Source of the DNA: Novosphingobium sp. EMRT-2
GTDB lineage: Bacteria > Pseudomonadota > Alphaproteobacteria > Sphingomonadales > Sphingomonadaceae
Length of the DNA: 64,000 nt
Direction: 5' to 3'
NCBI RefSeq assembly: GCF_005145025.1
Contig: NZ_CP039697.1
Location: 496,001-560,000, forward strand
Shown here: positions 26,599-34,420 of the stretch, one piece after another
How positions within the stretch are numbered: the first letter of the stretch is position 1
Layout of the letters: every line of letters starts with the position of its first letter
Position numbers and translations under genes: made by a program
The notes under the pieces: generated by a model
What the model was told of the DNA's origin: nothing
What the model saw: only the letters and a program-made list of their open reading frames with translations
Database searches by the model: none

Positions 26599-27467
26599 GC
26601 GCCGCGCACGCCGGTTTTGCCGAACCGCTGCCCGGTATCAGCCCGGCGGTCTATTCGGTGGACGACTTCCGGGCGCTGTCCGATATCGCCTATGCCCATG
26701 CCGGCATCATGCTGCCGGAAGGCAAGGCCATGCTTGTCTATTCGCGGCTCGCGCCGCTGGTGCGCGAAACCGGATGCGGCAGTTTCGGGAACTACGTGGC
26801 ACGGCTGCGCAGCGATACGGCGGAAGAAGCGCGCGCCGTGGCCGCGCTGACCACCAACCACACGTTCTTCTATCGGGAGCCGCACCATTTCGCGCATTTC
26901 GCCGAACAGGTCAGGCCGACGCTCGTCGCATCGCTGGAAGCCGGGCGCGGCGTGCGGCTGTGGTCGGCGGGCTGTTCGAGCGGCGAGGAAACGTGGTCGC
27001 TGGCCATGACCCTGCTGGGCGGCGAACCGCTTGCCGGGCGAAGGCTGGCCGCGCGCGATCTGAAGATGCTGGCGACCGATCTTGCTCCGCATGTCCTGCG
27101 GCAGGCCGAAGCCGCAACCTACCCGGCCAAGGATCTGGAACCGGTACCCCAGGAACTGCGCCGGTGCTGGACGCAGGAAACCGACGGGACGGCGACCCTC
27201 AGCGACCTGACGCGCGCACTGGTACGTTTTCGCGTGCTCAATCTGCTGGGGCCGTGGCCCATGCGGCATCCATTCGACGTCATCTTCTGCCGGAACGTGA
27301 TGATCTACTTCGACGCGGAGACGAAGGAGCAACTCGTGGCGCGGTTTGCCGATGCTCTTGCCCCGGGGGGCTACCTTTACATCGGGCACAGCGAGCGCGT
27401 GACCGGACCGGCGGCGCGCATCCTGCGGCCGGTAGGCCCCACCATCTACCGAAAGGCAGCGGCATGA
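26595..27467 (+). CDS. cheR: Chemotaxis methyltransferase CheR
   Basis: A 290-residue S-adenosylmethionine-dependent methyltransferase that methylates receptor glutamates. TTNHTFFYREPHHF, the SAM-binding WSAGCSSGEETW, FCRNVMIYFD and GGYLYIGHSE are all present. The start overlaps the cheA stop and the stop overlaps the cheB start (ATGA both times). The DWSEF tails of the two chemoreceptors here are plausible docking sites for its beta-subdomain. Confidence 0.96.
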   Translation: MSAAHAGFAEPLPGISPAVYSVDDFRALSDIAYAHAGIMLPEGKAMLVYSRLAPLVRETGCGSFGNYVARLRSDTAEEARAVAALTTNHTFFYREPHHFAHFAEQVRPTLVASLEAGRGVRLWSAGCSSGEETWSLAMTLLGGEPLAGRRLAARDLKMLATDLAPHVLRQAEAATYPAKDLEPVPQELRRCWTQETDGTATLSDLTRALVRFRVLNLLGPWPMRHPFDVIFCRNVMIYFDAETKEQLVARFADALAPGGYLYIGHSERVTGPAARILRPVGPTIYRKAAA

Positions 27468-28495
27468 CCATTCGTGTCCTGGTGATCGATGATTCCGCCA
27501 CGATGCGGGCCTTGCTGCTATCGCGATTGTCGGGCGCAGCGGGGATCGAGGTGGTCGGCGCAGCCGCCAACGCCGTCGAGGGGCGCAACCTGATAAAGCG
27601 CCTGAATCCCGATGTGGTGACGCTGGACATCGAGATGCCCGGAATGAACGGGCTCGATTTCCTGGAAAAGATCATGACCCTGCGCCCCACGCCGGTCATC
27701 ATCGTGTCCGGGGCGACCACCAAGGGCGCCGAGGTTACCGCCCGGGCGCTCATGCTGGGGGCGGTCGCATGCTGTTCGAAGGCGGACATCACGGTGGACC
27801 GGTCCGGCGGCGATGCTCTGCCCGATCTGATCCACGAGGCGGCGCAGGTACGCTTCAGCGGGGCGCGGCACGCGCGGGCTAGCGGTACGATGGCAAGCCG
27901 GGAGGTCGCACGCAGTGGTGCGGCACGACCGGCCCTGATCGCGATCGGTGCCTCGACCGGCGGCATAGAGGCCCTGCAGACACTGCTTCGCGGATTTCCC
28001 GCCGATTGCCCCCCCACCGCAATCGTGCAGCACGTCAACGCCCGGTTCGTGCCGGCGATCGCCAATTCGTTGAACGCCATCTGCGATGCGGAGGTGGTGG
28101 TGGCTGAACCGGACATGCCGATGCATCCGGGGCGGGTCTATATCGCGCCGGGCGATCATCGCCACATGCGGATCGGCGGATCGGCCACGCCATGCATCAA
28201 GTTGCGGACCGGCGATCCGGTTGCGGGGCACCTGCCCAGCGTGGATGTGCTGTTGCAATCGGCCGCGCAGGCCGTGGGCGCGCGTGCCGCTGGCGCCGTG
28301 CTGACGGGCATGGGCTGCGATGGCGCGCAAGGCCTGCTGGCGATGGCGCGGGCCGGCGCGAAAACCATCGCGCAGGACGAGGCGACGTCCATCGTGTTCG
28401 GGATGCCGCGTGCGGCGATCTCGCTTGGCGCGGCGCGTGTCGTGGCGCCGATCGAGCGCATCGCCGATCACCTGCTTGCGGGAGGCGCGGCATGA
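27464..28495 (+). CDS. cheB: Chemotaxis methylesterase/deamidase CheB
   Basis: A 343-residue CheB. The receiver has VIDDSATMR and the acceptor Asp in VTLDIEMPGMNG; its usual KPF Lys region reads CSKAD. The esterase domain has a complete triad: Ser in IGASTGG, His in IVQHVN and Asp in TGMGCDG, plus FGMPRAAI. It removes receptor methyl groups for adaptation. This is the catalytically complete copy, in contrast to the CheB-like gene at 21525. Coupled to cheR and cheD by 4-base overlaps. Confidence 0.95.
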   Translation: MTIRVLVIDDSATMRALLLSRLSGAAGIEVVGAAANAVEGRNLIKRLNPDVVTLDIEMPGMNGLDFLEKIMTLRPTPVIIVSGATTKGAEVTARALMLGAVACCSKADITVDRSGGDALPDLIHEAAQVRFSGARHARASGTMASREVARSGAARPALIAIGASTGGIEALQTLLRGFPADCPPTAIVQHVNARFVPAIANSLNAICDAEVVVAEPDMPMHPGRVYIAPGDHRHMRIGGSATPCIKLRTGDPVAGHLPSVDVLLQSAAQAVGARAAGAVLTGMGCDGAQGLLAMARAGAKTIAQDEATSIVFGMPRAAISLGAARVVAPIERIADHLLAGGAA

Positions 28496-29052
28496 CCATG
28501 CACCATACTCCGTTCCCCCCGATGCAGGAGATGCGGCGGATTACGATCCTGCAGGGGGATGCGCGCGCAACCAGCGATCCGCGTGACGAATTTAGCACCG
28601 TTCTGGGCAGTTGCGTTGCCGCCTGCCTTTTTGATCCGCTGGCCGGGGTCGGGGGCATGAACCACTTCCTGCTGGCCGAGCCGCCCAGCGCGCACGGTGG
28701 CGGCAGGATCGACGTGCATTACGGCACCTATCTGATGGAAATGCTGATCAACGAGATGCTGGCGCAGGGCGCCTGCAAGGCGGATTTGCGCGCGCACCTT
28801 TACGGCGGAGCCAACCTGCGAACCGGGATGAAAGCCATCGGTACGGCGAACGCGGATTTCGCGCGCAACTTTCTGGAACGCGAACGGATCGTGCTGCAGC
28901 ACGCAGACCTTGGCGGCTCCAACGCCCGACGCGTCGATTTTCGTCCGGTGCGGGGACAGGTCCGCTGCCGCCATGTGGTGAACAGCCTTGCCCCGCACGA
29001 AGTGCCTGAAACCAGACCGCGCCGCGCCAACGGCGATGTCGAACTCTTCTGA
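28492..29052 (+). CDS. cheD: Chemoreceptor glutamine deamidase CheD
   Basis: A 186-residue CheD, which deamidates specific receptor glutamines and can aid CheY-P dephosphorylation through CheC where CheC exists. The catalytic Cys lies in TVLGSCVAACLFDP and the His in GGMNHFLL; LYGGANL is also conserved. It starts within the cheB stop (ATGA). Confidence 0.94.
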   Translation: MTMHHTPFPPMQEMRRITILQGDARATSDPRDEFSTVLGSCVAACLFDPLAGVGGMNHFLLAEPPSAHGGGRIDVHYGTYLMEMLINEMLAQGACKADLRAHLYGGANLRTGMKAIGTANADFARNFLERERIVLQHADLGGSNARRVDFRPVRGQVRCRHVVNSLAPHEVPETRPRRANGDVELF

Positions 29053-29067
29053 AAGTGAGTCCCGCCC

Positions 29068-29439
29068 ATGAACAAACAGACCCGCGTTCTGACTGTAGAT
29101 GACAGCGCCAGCATGCGCGCGTTGCTGAACCACGCGCTGAGCAGCCACGGCTTCAGCGTCGTTCAGGCCGAAGACGGCCAGGCCGCGCTCGAATGGCTGG
29201 CCGCCAACGAGGCCGACGTCGTCATTACCGACATCAACATGCCGCGCCTTGACGGCTTCGGGCTGATCGAGCGCCTGCGCGCGGGCAGCCGGCATCGCGA
29301 TCGGCCGATCCTGGTGCTGACCACCGAAAGTTCGGACCAGAAGAAGGCGCGCGCCCGTGACGCCGGCGCCACCGGATGGATCGTCAAGCCGTTCGACGCC
29401 GAAAAGCTGGTGGCGGCCGTGCGGCGTGTTGCACATTGA
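29068..29439 (+). CDS. cheY: Chemotaxis response regulator CheY
   Basis: A 123-residue single receiver domain with the acidic pair in TVDDSASMR, the phospho-acceptor Asp in VITDINMPRLDG, the Thr/Ser switch in VLTTES and the Lys in IVKPFD. All active-site residues are present. It should carry the CheA signal to the flagellar switch, though no flagellar gene is in the window. Fifteen bases behind cheD. Confidence 0.95.
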   Translation: MNKQTRVLTVDDSASMRALLNHALSSHGFSVVQAEDGQAALEWLAANEADVVITDINMPRLDGFGLIERLRAGSRHRDRPILVLTTESSDQKKARARDAGATGWIVKPFDAEKLVAAVRRVAH

Positions 29440-29458
29440 TCGACAGAAGGAGCGAGCC

Positions 29459-29905
29459 ATGCATCGCGAACTGATTACTTTCGAAGTGGCCGGGCAGATC
29501 TTCGGCATAGACATCATGGCGATCCGCGAAATTCGCGCCTGGACGCCGGCCGCCCGGCTGCCGCGCGTGCCGGACTATGTCGCGGGCGTGGTGAACCTGC
29601 GCGGAAGCGTGCTGCCGGTAATCGATCTGAGCGCGCGCCTCGGTTGGCAGGTTACCGACGCCTCCCCGCGCCACGCGATCATCGTCACGCAGGTGCGCGG
29701 CCAGGCGCGCGGGCTGATCGTGGATTCGGTGAGCGACATCGTGACCGTGCCGTCCGATGCGATGCAGCCACCGCCAGCCGTATCGCTGGAGGCGATCGTG
29801 CCATTTCTCGAAGGGCTTGCGACGGTTGGCGACCGGATGGTGATGGTGCTCAACCTTGAGGCCATCCTCGAGGATGCGCCGGAAGAGCTGGGGTGTGCGG
29901 CATGA
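29459..29905 (+). CDS. cheW: Chemotaxis coupling protein CheW
   Basis: A 148-residue CheW scaffold linking receptors to CheA. The two SH3-like subdomains are visible, with FGIDIMAIREIR near the start and VPDYVAGVVNLRGSVLPVIDL in the centre. AGAAGGAG precedes the ATG. Its stop overlaps the start of the next small gene (ATGA). Confidence 0.95.
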   Translation: MHRELITFEVAGQIFGIDIMAIREIRAWTPAARLPRVPDYVAGVVNLRGSVLPVIDLSARLGWQVTDASPRHAIIVTQVRGQARGLIVDSVSDIVTVPSDAMQPPPAVSLEAIVPFLEGLATVGDRMVMVLNLEAILEDAPEELGCAA

Positions 29906-30177
29906 ACGGAGCATCGGGACATGCGCATGTCCGCGTCGCGGCGGACGTGCTGCTGGAGCTGAGCGAGGATGTAGAAGCGCTGGGAACACGCTTGTGCGCC
30001 GACGCGAACGTCATCGCCAACCACCTGCGCGAACTGCAGGCGATCGATCTGATCGGCCAGCAGTTGCGCGCTCTGTCCGGCCTGCTGGGCGATGCGGTCA
30101 GCCCCGGAGACACCCGCTTCATGATCGATATCGATATGTTGGCGAGTCGTTTCGAAGGGCCTGCAATTAACCAGTGA
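29902..30177 (+). CDS. Small helical protein with a CheZ-like DLxGQ motif
   Basis: A 91-residue, almost wholly helical protein coupled to cheW by an ATGA overlap. The central helix reads LQAIDLIGQQLRAL: Asp49 and Gln53 have the spacing and context of the catalytic Asp143-Leu-Thr-Gly-Gln147 of E. coli CheZ. The rest is too short for a full CheZ (about 210 residues), and no C-terminal CheY-docking peptide is obvious. I do not recognise the family. A CheY-P phosphatase role is inferred from motif and operon position only; a structural or dimerisation role remains possible. Confidence 0.7.
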   Translation: MNGASGHAHVRVAADVLLELSEDVEALGTRLCADANVIANHLRELQAIDLIGQQLRALSGLLGDAVSPGDTRFMIDIDMLASRFEGPAINQ

Positions 30178-30343
30178 TTTTCATAACGATCTCAAAAATA
30201 GACAGGGATTTTATAAGACAAATCAACCTCATCTATGATTAATATTTCAACGTTTTTCCATTTCATTTAACCGCAAGGTGCGATTACGAATTCATTTCTT
30301 GCTTGGGGTATCCTGGCCGCGTGATGAACCGGAGAGGTGTTCC

Positions 30344-31081
30344 ATGCCGACCGCAATCGACTTTCTGAAACCCGCCGAGTTGCAGCCCGGGACGATGACC
30401 GACGGGCCGCTGGGGCGAAGGGCATCGCAACGGTCCCATTCGGTGCTGCTGGTCGCAAGGCTCATTGGTGGCGATGCCGATGACATGTGCCTTGTGCGGG
30501 ACGTATCCTCGTCCGGTGCCCAGATCCGGACGCAGCAGGCGCTGCGCGTGGACGATCGGGTTGTGCTGGAATTCGGCGGCAGCCTTTCGGTGGACGCCAC
30601 GGTGCGCTGGGTGCGGCCCGGGACGGCTGGCGTGCAGTTCGATTACTGCATCGACGTGGAAAACGTCCTGTCCGCAACGACACCGAAGGATGCGCGCCGA
30701 TCCACCCCGCGCATCCAGCGGTGCTCGCGCGTGCTGCTTTCGACCGCGGCGCTGGAAGTGGAAGCCAGTCTGATCGATATCACGCCGGGCGGTGGCGGCG
30801 TCACGCTGAAGACGCCGCGTACTTTCCCACATGGCACGCAGATCATGGTGTCCATCAAGAACTTCCTGCAACGCCCGGCGGAAGTCCGCTGGCAGGTGAA
30901 CGGGCGTCTGGGCTTCCAGTTCTACGAACGGATTCAGCTAAGCAAGCTCGATTGCTGGCTGGTGAATACGGTGGAACTTTGCCGGGCCTGCCCCAATCAG
31001 CGCAGTTGCCATACCGCAAATCGCCGTGATCCCCACGCCTCCGGGCCGATGTTCACGCAAGGCCGCAGGCATGCGAACTAG
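30344..31081 (+). CDS. Tandem PilZ-domain c-di-GMP receptor with Cys-rich tail
   Basis: A 245-residue protein with two PilZ-like domains. The first has RASQR (RxxxR) and DVSSSG (D/NxSxxG); the second has RSTPR and DITPGG. Both therefore carry c-di-GMP-binding signatures. The C-terminal part contains CRACPNQRSC followed by His, a C-x2-C-x5-C pattern unusual for PilZ proteins that could bind a metal. GGAGAGG precedes the ATG by 7 bases. It follows an AT-rich 166-base gap after the che operon and probably has its own promoter. With the GGDEF-EAL gene it brackets the chemotaxis block. Confidence 0.85.
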   Translation: MPTAIDFLKPAELQPGTMTDGPLGRRASQRSHSVLLVARLIGGDADDMCLVRDVSSSGAQIRTQQALRVDDRVVLEFGGSLSVDATVRWVRPGTAGVQFDYCIDVENVLSATTPKDARRSTPRIQRCSRVLLSTAALEVEASLIDITPGGGGVTLKTPRTFPHGTQIMVSIKNFLQRPAEVRWQVNGRLGFQFYERIQLSKLDCWLVNTVELCRACPNQRSCHTANRRDPHASGPMFTQGRRHAN

Positions 31082-31320
31082 TTGGACTGGCCGCGTGTCG
31101 GATCACCCTCGTCCAGAATCGTCAACCTTTCGCCGGTGGTTGAAAGAATAAGACCGCCCGCATCGTCGCGCAACACTTCCGTGCCGTCGCTCAGAAAAAG
31201 GCATGTCTGCTGGTCTGCGCCTTGCCGCGCAGGATCGGATGCCCTGGTTTCAACAACCTCCGCTATTTCGCCGTTGACCCGTAAAGCTTTGAATACGCGT
31301 AATTTTATCCACAAGGGCAA
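31078..31320 (-). CDS. Small hypothetical protein
   Basis: An 80-residue reading frame converging with the PilZ gene; the two share the CTAG at their stops. It starts at TTG behind AAGGG. The composition is protein-like (LFLSDGTEVLRDDAGGLILSTTGERLTILDEGD), but no family is recognised. A perfect FNR-type box lies 51 bases before the start. Confidence 0.42.
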   Translation of the reverse strand: MPLWIKLRVFKALRVNGEIAEVVETRASDPARQGADQQTCLFLSDGTEVLRDDAGGLILSTTGERLTILDEGDPTRGQSN

Positions 31321-31370
31321 TACCCTTATCCTGTGTACGGAAGATCATAGCTCAAACGATCGCGCTTACG

Positions 31371-31384
31371 TTGATCTGGATCAA
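31371..31384. promoter_or_regulatory. FNR/FixK box 1
   Basis: TTGATCTGGATCAA is a perfect match to TTGAT-N4-ATCAA, the site of FNR/FixK/Anr regulators. It lies between the divergent small gene at 31320 and the response regulator at 31543. Confidence 0.75.
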
Positions 31385-31466
31385 TGACGAGGCGAAACGA
31401 ATCGCACCGGACGTTGATTCTGAAGAAATAATTTACCGAATAAACATTCCATATCGGATGTTATTC

Positions 31467-31480
31467 TTGATAACGATCAA
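31467..31480. promoter_or_regulatory. FNR/FixK box 2
   Basis: TTGATAACGATCAA is a second perfect FNR-type site, 96 bases from box 1 and centred about 70 bases before the response regulator ATG, compatible with activation from a -41.5 position. A near-inverted repeat (GAATAAACAT / ATGTTATTC, 31438-31466) abuts it. Confidence 0.8.
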
Positions 31481-31542
31481 AGCTTTCGCCGAAATGGACG
31501 ATATTTTCAGGCACGTTGGGGGTTCGTAGGATTACTGTCATA

Positions 31543-32139
31543 ATGCAGAAAATCTATGTTGTGGACGACAGGGAGGGGTGCCGCGCGCAGATGTGCAGCC
31601 ATCTGTTCTCACGCGGATTTCATGCCGAACCTTTTGATTCCGTGGATGAAGCGGTGCGGATGGCCCATGATGACGCAGTGTTCCTGGTCCATGATCGCAA
31701 CGACATGATCGCCGATGCCGCGCTGAAGATAGCGATCAAGGGGCAACGCCTGCCGATCGTTGCCTATTGTCGCGACATGGATGCGCAGCGCATCATTACG
31801 GCGGCGCTGAACGGCGCAAAATCCTATCTTGTCTGGCCTTTCACGGACGCCGAATTCACCGGCGCGGTGGAGGATGCGATCGCCCGCGTGAACTGGAATC
31901 ACGCCGGTGATTCCATAGCGCAATACAAGGTGGGTTTGTTGTCCGAACGGGAAAAATGCATTGTCCAGGGCGTTGTCGAGGGGCAATCGAGCCGCGAGAT
32001 CGCACAGCGGCTCGGGGTCAGCGCGCGCACGATCGAGGCCTGTCGCGGCAAGATCATGAAGAAGTTCGGTGCAGGACGGGCATCGGAGATGGTGCGCATT
32101 GCCGTGGAAGGCGGTGTCACTCCTGGCGCCCGCGCTTGA
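31543..32139 (+). CDS. FixJ/NarL-type response regulator with an atypical receiver
   Basis: A 198-residue protein: an N-terminal receiver-like domain and a LuxR-type helix-turn-helix (LSEREKCIVQGVVEGQSSREIAQRLGVSARTIEACRGKIMKKF). The receiver keeps VVDD at its start and an Asp in LVHDRND, but the invariant Lys of KPF is Trp (LVWPF), and the Thr/Ser position reads AYC. It may therefore work without phosphorylation. Two perfect FNR boxes lie upstream, so oxygen limitation probably drives its expression. Targets are unknown. Confidence 0.85.
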   Translation: MQKIYVVDDREGCRAQMCSHLFSRGFHAEPFDSVDEAVRMAHDDAVFLVHDRNDMIADAALKIAIKGQRLPIVAYCRDMDAQRIITAALNGAKSYLVWPFTDAEFTGAVEDAIARVNWNHAGDSIAQYKVGLLSEREKCIVQGVVEGQSSREIAQRLGVSARTIEACRGKIMKKFGAGRASEMVRIAVEGGVTPGARA

Positions 32140-32258
32140 CCCTCCTGGGGCGCGAGATCGGGACGCGTTGAAGTCCGTCCGCCACGCCCCGATCTCGGAT
32201 CCAACCTCGTCCAGCGACAGAAATCAAAGCGCGCTCGAGCATTCGCCGCCTTATTGAT

Positions 32259-32275
32259 ATGTTATCTTGTAACAT
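32259..32275. promoter_or_regulatory. Zur-like operator
   Basis: ATGTTATCTTGTAACAT holds a perfect ATGTTA/TAACAT inverted repeat around five bases, like the alphaproteobacterial Zur box. It lies 86 bases before the zinc-type receptor gene. Confidence 0.7.
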
Positions 32276-32360
32276 TCGAGCGATACGGATATGGCCCCGC
32301 CCGGACCCACGTTTGCGATTCATGACAGTGAGAATGCGTTTTGTTTGAAAGGACGCTGTC

Positions 32361-34370
32361 ATGCGCTACCCGTTCCTCCTCGCCGGCGGCTCGCTGCTGT
32401 CCGTGCTGCTGGGGACCTCCCCCGCCCTCGCCGATGACGCTTCCGCGCCGGCGAGCGGAACCACTGATCCCGCGATCATCGTAACGGCAACACCCTTCCG
32501 CCACACGCAGGACGAGACACCTTCGATCCCGGCCAGGGTGGATGCGGACCAGATCCGCCAGGCCGGCGGCGCCAGCATCGCCGATGCGTTGCAGACCGTC
32601 CCCGGCGTTTCCGCCTCCGGCTTCGCGTCTGGCGCTTCGCGTCCGATCATCCGGGGCATGGACTCCAACCGCGTGCGCCTGCTGGAAGACGGCACCAGCA
32701 TCTCCGACGTTTCGGACATCGGCCCGGACCACGGCACGCCGATCGATCCGCTCTCCGCGCGCAGTATCGAAGTGGTGCGCGGCGCGGCCACGCTGCGCTA
32801 TGGCAGCCAGGCGATCGGCGGCGTCATCAACACGCTGAACAACCGCGTGCCGATGAGCCTTCCCGCCGATCCGCTCAACGCCGAACTGACCGGCAGCTAT
32901 GGCAGCGTCAACAACGCGGCGGAAGTGGCGGGGCTGGTCGATGCCAAGTCCGGTAACCTCGCGCTCCATGCCGATGGGTACTACCGGCACACCGACGATT
33001 ACGACACGCCGCTGGGCCAGCAGGCCAACTCGTTCTTCCACGGCTGGGGCGGATCGGTCGGCGGCTCCTATTTCCTCAAGGACGGCGGCAGCCACGTCGG
33101 CCTCGCGGTGACGCACTACGATGCGCAGTACGGCATCCCCAGCGACACGACTTATATCGACATGCGCCAGACCAAGGTGATCACGCGCGACGTGTTCGAT
33201 CTGGGCGCCGGCCTGTTCAAGTCGCTCAACATCGACGGCAGCTATGGCAATTACCAGCACCAGGAGAAGAACCCCGACGGTTCGGTGAACACCACGTTCA
33301 AGAACAAGGAATACAACCTGCGCAGCGAACTGCTGCTCAACCGCCTGGGGCCGATCAGCAACACGGCGCTGGGTTTCGAATACCAGCACCGCAACTTCTC
33401 GGCGATCGGAGACGACAGCTCCTACCTGTCCCCCGCCACGTCGGAAAATTTTGCCGGCTATCTGTTCACCGAGGTCGAACTCGCAAAACGCCTGCATCTG
33501 GAAGCCAGCGGCCGCGTGGAAAATGTCCACATCACCGGCACGCCGAACACCGACCAGTTCACCGCGCGCACCTATACCCCGGTCAGCGGCGCGCTGGGCG
33601 TGCTGTTCACCGCCACCGACGGCGTGAAGCTGGGGGCCACGTTCTCCAGCACCGGTCGCGCCCCGGCGCTGACCGAACTGTTCGCGCGCGGCGGGCATGA
33701 CGGTCCGCAGACTTACGAAACCGGCGATCCCAACCTCCGGATCGAACGCGCGAACGCGCTGGAACTCAGCCTGCGCGTCAACAAGGGGCCGTTTCATCTG
33801 GACGGAAGCCTCTACAGCACATGGTTCCGCAACTACATCTACGGCGATCTCACCGGGCGCACCTGCGACGACGACGGCACCTGCGTGGTCGGCGACGGCA
33901 ACGACCTGCGCGAAGTCTTCTATCGCCAGCAGGGCGCGCATTTCAGGGGAATCGAGGCAGAAGCGACCTATGACCTGCTCAAAAGCGGCAAGGGCGTGCT
34001 GACGGCGCGCATGCTGGGCGACTATACCCGCGCCACGCTGGATGACGGCAACAATGTGCCGCGCATCGCGCCGTATCGGATCGGCGGCGGGTTCGACTGG
34101 ACCAGCCCCCGGTTCGATGCCGGAATGCTGCTGATCCATTACGGGCGCCAGAACGACTATGGTGTGTTCGACACCCCGACGGACGGCTACAACGCCCTGA
34201 GCGCGCATCTCACCGCGCGGCCATTCAAGGCGCATCCCGGCGTCGAGTTCTCGATCGTCGGCCAGAACCTGACCAACGACGTCCAGCGCTACGCCACGGC
34301 CTTCAACAAGGACCTGGTGGTCATGCCCGGCCGGTCCGTCCGCCTCGTCGCCCGGATCGCCACGTTCTGA
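32361..34370 (+). CDS. znuD: TonB-dependent receptor, ZnuD-like (zinc or metallophore)
   Basis: A 669-residue outer-membrane receptor: signal peptide to SPALA, TonB-box-like IIVTATPFRHT, plug with IADALQTVPGVSASGFASGASRPIIRGMDSNRVRLLEDG and barrel with a terminal Phe. SDIGPDHGTPIDPLSARSIEVVRGAATLRYGSQAIGGVIN and DLREVFYRQQGAHFRGIE are characteristic of the ZnuD group that imports zinc in Neisseria. The Zur-like palindrome upstream supports zinc control. It stands alone, with no znuABC in the window; copper or cobalamin import is a less likely alternative. Confidence 0.85.
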   Translation: MRYPFLLAGGSLLSVLLGTSPALADDASAPASGTTDPAIIVTATPFRHTQDETPSIPARVDADQIRQAGGASIADALQTVPGVSASGFASGASRPIIRGMDSNRVRLLEDGTSISDVSDIGPDHGTPIDPLSARSIEVVRGAATLRYGSQAIGGVINTLNNRVPMSLPADPLNAELTGSYGSVNNAAEVAGLVDAKSGNLALHADGYYRHTDDYDTPLGQQANSFFHGWGGSVGGSYFLKDGGSHVGLAVTHYDAQYGIPSDTTYIDMRQTKVITRDVFDLGAGLFKSLNIDGSYGNYQHQEKNPDGSVNTTFKNKEYNLRSELLLNRLGPISNTALGFEYQHRNFSAIGDDSSYLSPATSENFAGYLFTEVELAKRLHLEASGRVENVHITGTPNTDQFTARTYTPVSGALGVLFTATDGVKLGATFSSTGRAPALTELFARGGHDGPQTYETGDPNLRIERANALELSLRVNKGPFHLDGSLYSTWFRNYIYGDLTGRTCDDDGTCVVGDGNDLREVFYRQQGAHFRGIEAEATYDLLKSGKGVLTARMLGDYTRATLDDGNNVPRIAPYRIGGGFDWTSPRFDAGMLLIHYGRQNDYGVFDTPTDGYNALSAHLTARPFKAHPGVEFSIVGQNLTNDVQRYATAFNKDLVVMPGRSVRLVARIATF

Positions 34371-34376
34371 CGCGAG

Positions 34377-34409
34377 GCGCGGGCCGGTCCAAGCCGGACC
34401 GGCCCGCGC
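34377..34409. terminator. Bidirectional stem-loop between converging genes
   Basis: GCGCGGGCCGGTCC and GGACCGGCCCGCGC form a perfect 14-bp stem with a 5-base loop between the znuD-like gene and the minus-strand esterase unit. Only two T follow on the plus strand, so termination may be partial. Confidence 0.65.
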
Positions 34410-34420
34410 TTCACCTCCGG

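Noticed and set aside
31305..31313. A perfect DnaA box (TTATCCACA) near the FNR boxes, with a near-match at 31326
   Set aside because: Isolated, 15 kb from the repA/iteron origin, with no supporting origin features; a 9-mer is expected occasionally by chance.
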